From positions 543,895 to 607,894 of the forward strand of contig NZ_PJIP01000001.1 of NCBI RefSeq assembly GCF_002929375.1: a stretch of DNA of 64,000 nt, written 5' to 3'. Positions 6,580 to 13,766 of this stretch are shown one piece after another; the stretch's first letter is position 1; every line of letters starts with the position of its first letter. The notes beneath the pieces were generated by a model, which made no database searches, was not told the origin of the DNA, and worked only from the letters and a program-made list of their open reading frames with translations. The stretch is from Arthrobacter sp. DWC3. GTDB taxonomy: Bacteria; Actinomycetota; Actinomycetes; Actinomycetales; Micrococcaceae. The translations under genes were made by a program, and so were the position numbers.

Positions 6580-8847
6580 TCAGCCCTGCTGTACCACCAG
6601 GGGGTTGTCGTCCGGTGCGGAGGCCGGGGCATGGGTGCTGATCCAGGCCATGATGTCGGCCGCGGGCAGGGGCCTGGCGAAGTGGAAGCCCTGGGCCAGA
6701 TCGCAGCCCAGCGCACGGAGCTCTGCCAGCGTCTCCTCGTTGTCGACGCCTTCGGCGACCACCCTCAGGTCGAGGCTGTGCGCGAGCTCGATGATCGACC
6801 CCACGAGTCCGCCGGCGCGTCGATCCGTGCGCAGGGCGCTGATGAAGGACCGGTCCAGTTTCAGCTCGTCGGCGGGAAGGTCCCGCAGGTAGGCCAGGGA
6901 GCTGTACCCGGTCCCGAAGTCGTCGATGGAGATCTGGATGCCCGCGGCACGGAGGCGTCCGAGGATCTTCGCGGAATGGGCAGGGTCGGCCATCAGCATG
7001 TCCTCGGTGATCTCGAGCACCAGGCACTCCGGGGGCGTGTCGTGCTCCTCGAGCAGGGTGAGGACCTGCCGGGGCAGGTACTGCTGGATGCAGGATCCGG
7101 ACAGGTTCACGGCGACGCTGATCGCCCTCCCGTCGGCGTGCCAGCGCGAGACCTGGCCGACCGCAGCCTCGAGCACGAGCGACGAGAGCTGGGGCATCAG
7201 TCCTGCTTCCTCGGCCAGGGGGAGGAACGACGTCGGTGGCAGCTGTCCGAGGAGCGGGTGGTTCCAGCGGACCAGGGCCTCGACGCTGGTCACGCCGTTG
7301 TCGGGGAGGTGCACCTTGGGCTGGTAGTGCAGCTCGAACTGGTTCTCGGCCAGTGCCGTGCGGAGCTCCTCCAGGGTCCTCAGTTTCCGTGCAGCGCCGT
7401 CGTCGTCCATCGAGCTGTAGAGATGGTGTCCGTCGCGGTTGGCCTTGGCACGGAACATGGCGATGTCCGCCTTGCGCATCAGGAGGCTGATATCCGTCCC
7501 GTTCTCCGGGGTGAGGGCGATGCCGATGCTGACGCTGATCTTGAGGGAAGCCGTGCCGATGAGGACGGGTTCGGCGAGCTCCGCTTCCAGTCGCCTCGCC
7601 ACCTTGAGGGCGTCCTCCCTGGACGGGCCGTCGAGGAACACCGCGAACTCGTCGCCGCCGAGCCGTGCGAGGAGGTCGTCCTCCCTCAGCGCCCGGGCGA
7701 AGCGCTCCCCGACCTGGACGAGGAGCGCGTCCCCGGCGTTGTGTCCTAGGGCGTCGTTCACGTCCTTGAATCGGTCGAGGTCGAGGAAGAACAGGGCGCC
7801 GGGGCGGTGCTTGCTCAGTCGTCCGTCCAGATCCGCGATGAATCCCCGGCGGTTCGGCAGGCCCGTCAGTTCGTCCGTGGTCGCGAGGGTGACCAGCAGG
7901 CGGTTCCGGAACAGGAGGGGCGCTGCGGCCAGGAGGAGGGTGAGCGCGGCGAGGACCTGGGCGAGGGGTGCGATGGGCGTCTGGCATCCGATGATCAGGA
8001 CGGCGACGGCCGAGGTGGTGGACACCATCAGGGTGGTGAGGGCGGGCAGGCCGCGGTCCCGGTGGCGGAAGGCCGTCCCGGCCCGGGCCACGCCGTCGAT
8101 CCACAGCGTGATGGCGACGATGCCCAGGATCCAGCCCGCATCGACGATCGAGCCGATCGCGTAGTCCTGCACGCCCAGTGCGAAGGCGACGTCCGCGGCG
8201 GTGAAGAGGATCAGTCCTGCGACGAGCACCAGCCAGCGCGGTCCGAGATCGAGCCCGCGGGAGGCCAGGAGGCCGCCGACGGCGGTGATCAGCAGGAGAT
8301 CGAGAAGGGGGTAGACCACGACGACGACCATCCCGAACGTGGTGCCGTCACCTACCCCGGCGCTCATGACCGGTGCGAGGATCATGGCCATGAGGGACGC
8401 GGCGGCCACAGCGCCCACCAGGCAGTCCAGCAGCAGGGGCCACGCCGCGCCCTTCAGCTTACGGACCGTCACCACGAGGGCGCCGAGCATGAGCGGGTAG
8501 AAGGCGAAGTAGGCCACATCCGCGGCGGAGACGGCATCGTGGGCCTGCTGCCCGTCGAGTGTCATGACGTAGTAGACGTCGCCGGCGGTGTAGGCCGTCA
8601 CGGCAGCCGCACCGATCACCACCTGCCATTGCGACCGGCGCGTCTTCAAAACCGCGCTGATGCACACCGCGACGGCGGAGAGCTCTGCGAGGAGGCCGAG
8701 CCAGATGCCGACGACGTCGAAGCGCACCAGATCGCCGAGGGGGAGACCGATGACATACAGCGTCGACACCGTCACCAGGACGATCATCGACACCCGGGAC
8801 ACGGCCGTCCGTTCCACGCTGTCGGATACACGGGCATCAGCAGGCAC
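6580..8847 (-). CDS. Membrane GGDEF-EAL protein (c-di-GMP synthesis and hydrolysis)
   Basis: The 755-residue protein has an N-terminal block of about nine hydrophobic segments (residues 18-315). It is followed by a GGDEF domain with the intact active site GGDEF at 397-401 and an intact inhibitory RxxD site at 388-391. The C-terminal EAL domain has EAL at 523-525 and DDFGTGYSSL. Both catalytic signatures are complete, so either activity is possible. The start is GTG with GGAAGGA upstream. It lies divergent from flagellin, which suggests that it tunes motility through c-di-GMP; that role is inferred from position. Confidence 0.93.
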   Translation of the reverse strand: MPADARVSDSVERTAVSRVSMIVLVTVSTLYVIGLPLGDLVRFDVVGIWLGLLAELSAVAVCISAVLKTRRSQWQVVIGAAAVTAYTAGDVYYVMTLDGQQAHDAVSAADVAYFAFYPLMLGALVVTVRKLKGAAWPLLLDCLVGAVAAASLMAMILAPVMSAGVGDGTTFGMVVVVVYPLLDLLLITAVGGLLASRGLDLGPRWLVLVAGLILFTAADVAFALGVQDYAIGSIVDAGWILGIVAITLWIDGVARAGTAFRHRDRGLPALTTLMVSTTSAVAVLIIGCQTPIAPLAQVLAALTLLLAAAPLLFRNRLLVTLATTDELTGLPNRRGFIADLDGRLSKHRPGALFFLDLDRFKDVNDALGHNAGDALLVQVGERFARALREDDLLARLGGDEFAVFLDGPSREDALKVARRLEAELAEPVLIGTASLKISVSIGIALTPENGTDISLLMRKADIAMFRAKANRDGHHLYSSMDDDGAARKLRTLEELRTALAENQFELHYQPKVHLPDNGVTSVEALVRWNHPLLGQLPPTSFLPLAEEAGLMPQLSSLVLEAAVGQVSRWHADGRAISVAVNLSGSCIQQYLPRQVLTLLEEHDTPPECLVLEITEDMLMADPAHSAKILGRLRAAGIQISIDDFGTGYSSLAYLRDLPADELKLDRSFISALRTDRRAGGLVGSIIELAHSLDLRVVAEGVDNEETLAELRALGCDLAQGFHFARPLPAADIMAWISTHAPASAPDDNPLVVQQG

Positions 8848-9036
8848 CCGGCACTTCCTTCCGTTCAGGATCAGGAACCTGACCTTGGAAGGGTGAGCCT
8901 ACGGCGGCCTCGCGGGCCCGATAGCCGATCCGGCTCGTCCCGGCGCAACCCACGGTGAAAACTTGGCCTACCTTGCGTCTGGCAGGGCTGCATCGTGTGT
9001 GCGATCCCATGCACGGAAAAAACTTCGAGTGATTGC

Positions 9037-9064
9037 TAACACCCCGGAGGGCCGCTTCCGATAG
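9037..9064 (+). promoter_or_regulatory. FliA-type promoter of flagellin
   Basis: The sequence is TAAC-N17-CCGATAG. Transcription should begin near 9071, giving a leader of about 54 nt that opens directly with the hairpin described next. Confidence 0.8.
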
Positions 9065-9069
9065 CTACG

Positions 9070-9117
9070 GTTGCAGGCCCATGGATGGGCCGGCGATAGC
9101 AACCCTTTCACGGAGGA
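9070..9117 (+). promoter_or_regulatory. Flagellin mRNA leader with candidate CsrA sites
   Basis: A 6-bp stem (9076-9081 with 9086-9091) presents TGGA as its loop, or ATGGAT with a 5-bp stem. An outer 5-bp stem pairs 9070-9074 with 9099-9103. A second GGA pair lies in the ribosome site GGAGGA (9112-9117), 7 nt before the ATG. One hairpin-loop site plus one site on the Shine-Dalgarno is the arrangement known for CsrA control of Bacillus hag. Confidence 0.68.
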
Positions 9118-9124
9118 ATACATC

Positions 9125-10288
9125 ATGGGTTTCCAGATCAACACCAACACCGCGGCCAACACCGCATACCGCAACCTCTCCAGCACCCAGAACGACATGT
9201 CCAAGTCGCTGGAGAAGCTGTCCAGCGGTCTCCGCATCAACCGTGCAGCCGACGACGCCGCCGGCCTGGCGATCTCCGAGGGCCTGCGCTCGCAGATCGG
9301 CGGCCTGGGAGTTGCAGCTCGCAACGCCCAGGACGGCATCGGCGTCATCCAGACGGCTGAAGGCGCGCTGGGCGAAGTCCACAGCATCCTGCAGCGCGTG
9401 CGTGACCTCGCGGTCCAGGCCGGTAACGACTCGAACAACAGTGATTCCCGCAAGGCGATCACAACCGAGGTCGACGGCCTGGTTGAAGAGCTCGATCGTA
9501 TCTCCCAGACCACCAACTTCAACGGAACGAAGCTTCTTGACGGGTCTAACCCTTCACTGAGCTTCCAGGTTGGTGCCAACGGTGACCAGGGAAACCAGAT
9601 CGTGGTGGACCTGAGCGCCGACGTCGAGACGCTGGCAGCTTCGCTCAAGAGCGCCCCTTCAGGTACGCGAATCACTGTTGACGCCTTCGCAACCAACGGG
9701 GACGCAACTATTGCGGCTGGACCTCACGCCTTCACCTCGACGAATGGTGGTGTCACGAAGGCAGTCACCGTCACTGCAACAGCGGCGACCAGCGTTGAAG
9801 AATATGCAGCTCAGCTGGAAGCGAACAAGGACTTCTCCGCCAACTTCAGCGTGGCGGTGGAAACCAACGCCAACGGAACCGGCACCGGGATCATTGTCAC
9901 GGCCAAGGACGGTGGAGTCGCTTCATACACCACGGCAAATGGACTCACGGACAAGGGTGCTGCTACCACGCCTCCGGGTGGAGCTGGACTGGATTTCAGC
10001 ACAGCAGCGGGCGCGAAGGCCGCTATCGCAACAATCGATGACAAGATCACCTCGATTTCCACTGCCCGCGCTGAGCTCGGTGCTGTGCAGAACCGCTTCG
10101 AGTCCGCGATCAACAGCATCAACGTCACGCAGGAGAACCTCTCGGCGGCCAAGTCCCGCATCACGGACACCGACATGGCGAAGGAGATGGCGGACTTCAC
10201 CCGTTCGAACATCCTCTCGCAGGCCGGTACCGCGATGCTGGCCCAGGCCAACCAGATGAACCAGGGTGTCCTTCAGCTCCTCCGCTAG
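9125..10288 (+). CDS. fliC: Flagellin
   Basis: This is the filament subunit, exported without a cleaved signal. The ATG at 9125 is chosen because GGAGGA lies 7 nt upstream and MGFQINTNTAANTAYRNL is the classical flagellin N-terminus. An ATG at 9071 in the same frame lies at the predicted transcript start and lacks a ribosome site. The 387-residue protein has conserved D0/D1 ends (LEKLSSGLRINRAADDAAGL; LSQAGTAMLAQANQMNQG) and a short variable centre (about residues 175-285) with lower G+C than its neighbours. Export partners fliS and fliD follow. Translation is probably governed by CsrA/FliW. Confidence 0.97.
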   Translation: MGFQINTNTAANTAYRNLSSTQNDMSKSLEKLSSGLRINRAADDAAGLAISEGLRSQIGGLGVAARNAQDGIGVIQTAEGALGEVHSILQRVRDLAVQAGNDSNNSDSRKAITTEVDGLVEELDRISQTTNFNGTKLLDGSNPSLSFQVGANGDQGNQIVVDLSADVETLAASLKSAPSGTRITVDAFATNGDATIAAGPHAFTSTNGGVTKAVTVTATAATSVEEYAAQLEANKDFSANFSVAVETNANGTGTGIIVTAKDGGVASYTTANGLTDKGAATTPPGGAGLDFSTAAGAKAAIATIDDKITSISTARAELGAVQNRFESAINSINVTQENLSAAKSRITDTDMAKEMADFTRSNILSQAGTAMLAQANQMNQGVLQLLR

Positions 10289-10310
10289 GCGGTGAGTTCG
10301 TAGGCAAGAG

Positions 10311-10359
10311 TGCACGGTGGCGGGTCCGATCCTGGACCGAGAGGGCCCGCCACCGTGCA
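10311..10359 (+). terminator. Hairpin after flagellin
   Basis: A perfect 14-bp GC-rich stem (10311-10324 with 10346-10359) closes a 21-nt loop. There is no U run. It would separate the abundant flagellin transcript from fliD. Confidence 0.75.
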
Positions 10360-10433
10360 TTCGCCTCGAAGCATCCCGATGAAGCCGCAGCTGAATCCCG
10401 AGCACATCCCCGTCCCACCCGAGAGGTAGACCC

Positions 10434-11807
10434 ATGGCGTTCTCCATCGACGGCATCGCGAGCGGGCTGGACACCACCAACATGATCAACCAGCTCATGC
10501 AGCTGGAAGCACGCCCGCAGACCATTCTCAAGGCGAAGGTCACCTCGACGCAGGGCTTCGTCACCGCCCTGCAGCAGCTGAACACCCGCCTGAGCTCCCT
10601 GACCGAGCTCGCCACCAAGACCGCGAAACCCGCAGCCCTCGACGTCTACAAGGCCACCGGCAGCTCCGATGCCGCCACCGCGACCGCGACGTCCAGTGCC
10701 GGCGCCGGCTCCCTCGACTTCACCGTGAAGCAGCTCGCGCAGTCGCAGTCCTCCGTCACGGGCGCCATGACCGTGTTCTCACCCGAAGCCTCCACGCTCA
10801 CCCTGCGCGCACAGGACGGCACCATCACCGAGGTGAAGACCAGCGGCACGCTCGACGACGTCGTCACCCAGGTCAACAAGGCCGATGTGGGTATCACCGC
10901 GACGAAGGTCAGCACCGGGACCGTCGGCGGTGTGCAGCAGTTCCGTCTCCAGTTCACGGCCCAGGAGCCCGGCAGGGAGCACGGCTTCTCCGCGTTCCGT
11001 GGCACGGCCGCCGACCTGACCGCGGGAACCGCGACGGACCTCTTCGTCGAAACCGGAGCCGCCACGGTCCGCGCCGCACAGGACGCCGAAGTGGTCCTCT
11101 GGGGCGGTACCACCGCGGAGCAGACGGTCAAGTCGTCGTCGAACTCCTTCGCCGACATCCTCCCCGGAGTGTCGGTGACGGTCAGCAAGACGACCAAGGA
11201 GCCGGTGTCCGTCACGGTGTCCCGCGACGCCGGCGCCGCCACGAAGCTGGCCTCGGACCTCGTAGACGCGCTGCGCGGCGTCTTCTCGTTCGTGGACAGC
11301 AACACCAAGGTGGCGCCCGGGCTGACAGTCGGCGGTCCTCCGATCCCGGGCCGGTTCACGGGGGACAGCTCAGTCCGCGGCATTACGCAATCGGTGCTGA
11401 GGGCCGCCAGCGACCCCGTGAACGGGAAATCGACGTCGGAGTTCGGCATCACGCTGACCCGCTCCGGGACCGTGGAGTTCGACGCCACGAAGTTCACCGC
11501 CGCGCTCGCGAAGGATCCGGCCGTCGTGAAGGACGCCCTCACCGAGCTCGCCACGCGTGTCGCGGACGCCGGCAAGGCCGCCTCCGACAAGTTCGACGGC
11601 GAGCTGACCACCCGTATCAAGAACCAGGAATCGACGGTCCGCACCCTCAACGAGCAGGTGTCCGGTTGGGACCAGCGGCTCGAGAAACGCCGGGCGACCC
11701 TCGAACGCACCTACTCGGCGCTCGAGGTCCAGCTCTCACAACTCCAATCACAGGGGGACTGGCTGTCATCCCAGCTGGCAGGCCTCCCGACCGGAAGCGG
11801 GCTCTAG
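10434..11807 (+). CDS. fliD: Flagellar filament cap protein FliD
   Basis: FliD (HAP2) caps the growing filament and inserts flagellin. The 457-residue protein begins with the family signature GIASGLDTTNMINQLM and contains the FliD N-terminal domain (to about residue 105) and a C-terminal domain ending in coiled coil (LNEQVSGWDQRLEKRRATLE). GAGAGG upstream is a plausible ribosome site. The stop codon abuts the fliS start, so fliD, fliS and the next gene form one unit. Confidence 0.94.
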   Translation: MAFSIDGIASGLDTTNMINQLMQLEARPQTILKAKVTSTQGFVTALQQLNTRLSSLTELATKTAKPAALDVYKATGSSDAATATATSSAGAGSLDFTVKQLAQSQSSVTGAMTVFSPEASTLTLRAQDGTITEVKTSGTLDDVVTQVNKADVGITATKVSTGTVGGVQQFRLQFTAQEPGREHGFSAFRGTAADLTAGTATDLFVETGAATVRAAQDAEVVLWGGTTAEQTVKSSSNSFADILPGVSVTVSKTTKEPVSVTVSRDAGAATKLASDLVDALRGVFSFVDSNTKVAPGLTVGGPPIPGRFTGDSSVRGITQSVLRAASDPVNGKSTSEFGITLTRSGTVEFDATKFTAALAKDPAVVKDALTELATRVADAGKAASDKFDGELTTRIKNQESTVRTLNEQVSGWDQRLEKRRATLERTYSALEVQLSQLQSQGDWLSSQLAGLPTGSGL

Positions 11808-12254
11808 ATGCTGCAGATGAACGGATACCAGGCCAAGCGGTCACAGTACGTGCAGGACGCCGTCCTGTCGGCGACGCCCGCCGGGCTCCTGACCATGCTC
11901 TACGACCGGCTGCTGCTCGACCTCGCACGGGCGGGGGTCGCCCAGGAATCGGGCGACTGGGCTGTGGCGTCCCAGAACCTCCTGCATGCGCAGGACATCG
12001 TCGGTGAGCTGATGTCCTCGCTGCGCACCGACGTCTGGGATGGTGCTGAGGGCCTGATGTCCCTCTACACCTACGTGCGGCAGACCCTGATGGAAGCCAA
12101 CACCCGGCGGGATCGGGCCAGGACGGCGGAGTGCGCCGAGATCCTGGAACCTCTGCGCCAGGCATGGCACGAGGCGGCGTGGGCCAACCAGTCGGCCGTC
12201 GCCCCCCAGGACCAGAAGGCACCCCGCTCGCTGGGAGTCCTCGGGGTTGGCTGA
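11808..12254 (+). CDS. fliS: Flagellin export chaperone FliS
   Basis: FliS binds the C-terminus of flagellin and keeps it unfolded until export. The 148-residue protein has the FliS core (GYQAKRSQYVQDAVLSATPA, LLTMLYDRLLLDLARA) and a four-helix pattern. Its ATG directly follows the fliD stop. A second in-frame ATG lies 9 nt later. The next gene starts within its last codons. Confidence 0.94.
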   Translation: MLQMNGYQAKRSQYVQDAVLSATPAGLLTMLYDRLLLDLARAGVAQESGDWAVASQNLLHAQDIVGELMSSLRTDVWDGAEGLMSLYTYVRQTLMEANTRRDRARTAECAEILEPLRQAWHEAAWANQSAVAPQDQKAPRSLGVLGVG

Positions 12255-12600
12255 GGATCCAGCCCTCACGGCCTGGACGGCCGCACTCGACGCCCTCGAA
12301 GACGTGCTCGACACCCTCGAGGCAGCCGCCGCGACCCTCGGCGACGAGGAGACAGCAGCGGGGCCGGAACTCCTCCGTCAGGCCGGAGCCTCCGTGGACT
12401 GGACGCCGCCGCACGTCGGCAGCCCCCTGCCCGCCTCCCTCGTGCCGCGGGCACAGCGCATCCGCGAGCGCCAGCAGGCCGTACTCACCCGACTGAGCGC
12501 CGACGCCGACACCCTGCGGCGCCACCGGAGCGCCCTCGGGTCGGTCCATGCAGCGACGGTGCCGCAGCAGCCCGCCGTCTACCTCGACGTCACGGGCTGA
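12247..12600 (+). CDS. Small helical protein, FliT-like chaperone candidate
   Basis: The 117-residue product starts at TTG (12247), 8 nt inside fliS, with GGAG 9 nt upstream; no ATG or GTG is available in frame. It is almost all helix, with acidic N-terminal (ALDALEDVLDTLEAAAATLG) and basic C-terminal (RAQRIRERQQAVLTRLS) coiled-coil-like stretches. FliT, the chaperone of FliD, occupies this position after fliS in other bacteria and is similarly small and helical. The sequence alone does not prove the match. Confidence 0.7.
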   Translation: MAEDPALTAWTAALDALEDVLDTLEAAAATLGDEETAAGPELLRQAGASVDWTPPHVGSPLPASLVPRAQRIRERQQAVLTRLSADADTLRRHRSALGSVHAATVPQQPAVYLDVTG

Positions 12601-12619
12601 AAGCTTTTCCTCAGGTGCC

Positions 12620-12647
12620 TTACACACGGAGGGCCCGCGTCCGATAG
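12620..12647 (+). promoter_or_regulatory. FliA-type promoter of the flgB operon
   Basis: The sequence is TTAC-N17-CCGATAG. From 12634 to 12654 it is identical (21 nt) to the promoter in front of fliM. The predicted transcript start is near 12654. Confidence 0.75.
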
Positions 12648-12653
12648 TGGACT

Positions 12654-12692
12654 GTGAGCATGGATCGCTCACCCTCAGGCCATGGATCGGCC
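12654..12692 (+). promoter_or_regulatory. flgB leader: two hairpins with identical ATGGATC loops
   Basis: Hairpin 1 pairs GTGAGC (12654-12659) with GCTCAC (12667-12672). Hairpin 2 pairs GGCC (12678-12681) with GGCC (12689-12692). Both display the 7-nt loop ATGGATC. GGA in a hairpin loop is the CsrA recognition element, and the flagellin leader shows the same ATGGAT loop. Two adjacent sites would suit a CsrA dimer. Confidence 0.62.
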
Positions 12693-12724
12693 GCTCAGCC
12701 TTGTCTGCAGAAGGTCCTCCCGCC

Positions 12725-13066
12725 GTGCTCGATTCCGTGTCATCACTCGCCCTGCGCAGTGCCCTCGACGGGCTCGCCCTCCGCCAGCGCGTCACAGCGA
12801 ACAACATCGCGAACGTCAACACCCCTGGCTTCCAGGCCCAGCGCGTGAGCTTCGAGGATTCCCTCGCACGCTCCGTCGCCGTGGGGGACGGGAGCGTGCA
12901 GGCCACCACGGACACGTCCCTGGAACCGACCCGGCTGAACGGCAGCAACGTCAACCTGGACACCGAGACGCTCTCGAACATCGATACCGTGCTCCGCTTC
13001 CAGTTCGCCGCACGCGCCGCCGAGGGCCCTTTCACCAGTATCCGCACGGCCCTGAGGACCTCCTGA
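12725..13066 (+). CDS. flgB: Flagellar proximal rod protein FlgB
   Basis: FlgB is part of the proximal rod. The GTG at 12725 gives 113 residues (VLDSVSSLALRSALDGL), the expected size, with the rod motif VTANNIANVNTPGF near residue 28. Longer in-frame starts upstream would run through the promoter and leader and are rejected. GAAGG lies 10 nt upstream. The stop overlaps the flgC start by 1 bp (TGATG). It is the first gene of the long overlapping flagellar operon. Confidence 0.92.
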   Translation: MLDSVSSLALRSALDGLALRQRVTANNIANVNTPGFQAQRVSFEDSLARSVAVGDGSVQATTDTSLEPTRLNGSNVNLDTETLSNIDTVLRFQFAARAAEGPFTSIRTALRTS

Positions 13067-13458
13067 TGACCTTCGACGCGATCGGCATCTCCGGCACGGG
13101 TCTCACCCTGCACCGCAAATGGCTCGACGCCGTCGCGGACAACATGGCCAACGCCAACACGGTGACCTCCACCGACGGCGCCGCCTTCCAGCAGCGCTAC
13201 ATCACGGCGCGCGCGGACGAGAACGGGCAGGGCGCCTACGTGGCCGGCGCCGAGTTCGGCAGCGCCGAAGGCCGCCTGGTCCATGAACCCGGCCACCCCC
13301 TGGCCGACGAGGACGGGTACGTCCGCTACCCGGACATCGACATGAGCGTCCAGATGGGGCAGCTCATCATGGCGCAGCGGGGCTACCAGGCCAATGCCGC
13401 CGTCGTCGACCGTGCGAAGGCCACCTACGAGGCCGCCCTCCAGATTGGACGTTCCTGA
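13066..13458 (+). CDS. flgC: Flagellar proximal rod protein FlgC
   Basis: The 130-residue proximal rod protein contains the N-terminal rod motif WLDAVADNMANANTV and the C-terminal helix MGQLIMAQRGYQANAAVVD. It overlaps flgB and fliE by 1 bp each (TGATG), so translation is coupled along flgB-flgC-fliE. Confidence 0.94.
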   Translation: MTFDAIGISGTGLTLHRKWLDAVADNMANANTVTSTDGAAFQQRYITARADENGQGAYVAGAEFGSAEGRLVHEPGHPLADEDGYVRYPDIDMSVQMGQLIMAQRGYQANAAVVDRAKATYEAALQIGRS

Positions 13459-13766
13459 TGCCCGTTCCCGCGATCGGCGCGGTCCAGCCCGCCGCCACCT
13501 CCTACCTGCCGTCCATCGGCGTCGACCTCGCCTCCGACGCCGGCGGGCAGGGTTTCGCGACCTCGCTGACGGCGGCCGTGGACAACGTGCGGTCCCTCCA
13601 GTCGACATCGAACGAACTGGCCGTGCAGGCCGTGACGGGCGACCTGACCGACATCCACAACGCCACCCTCGCCTCCACCCGTGCCCAGGTGACGCTCGAA
13701 CTCGTCGCGGCCGTCCGGAACAAGGGCGTTGACGCCTTCAACGAGATCATGAGGATGCAGGCCTGA
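13458..13766 (+). CDS. fliE: MS-ring/rod adaptor FliE
   Basis: FliE joins the MS ring to the rod and is an early export substrate. The 102-residue protein ends with the conserved C-terminal helix TLELVAAVRNKGVDAFNEIM. It lies between flgC and fliF with 1-bp overlaps, the classical flgB-flgC-fliE-fliF order. Confidence 0.93.
   Translation: MPVPAIGAVQPAATSYLPSIGVDLASDAGGQGFATSLTAAVDNVRSLQSTSNELAVQAVTGDLTDIHNATLASTRAQVTLELVAAVRNKGVDAFNEIMRMQA

Noticed and set aside
8918-8924. CCGATAG upstream of the flagellin region
   Set aside because: The -10-like sequence has no TAAC/TTAC at the required distance, only CTAC one base short, and a better promoter lies at 9037-9064.
9071-9124. Upstream GTG/ATG-type start of flagellin at 9071
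   Set aside because: It lies at the predicted transcript start without a ribosome site and would add 18 residues unlike any flagellin N-terminus.
8968-9696. Minus-strand frame opposite flagellin
   Set aside because: Antisense shadow; Ser/Arg-rich and without motifs.
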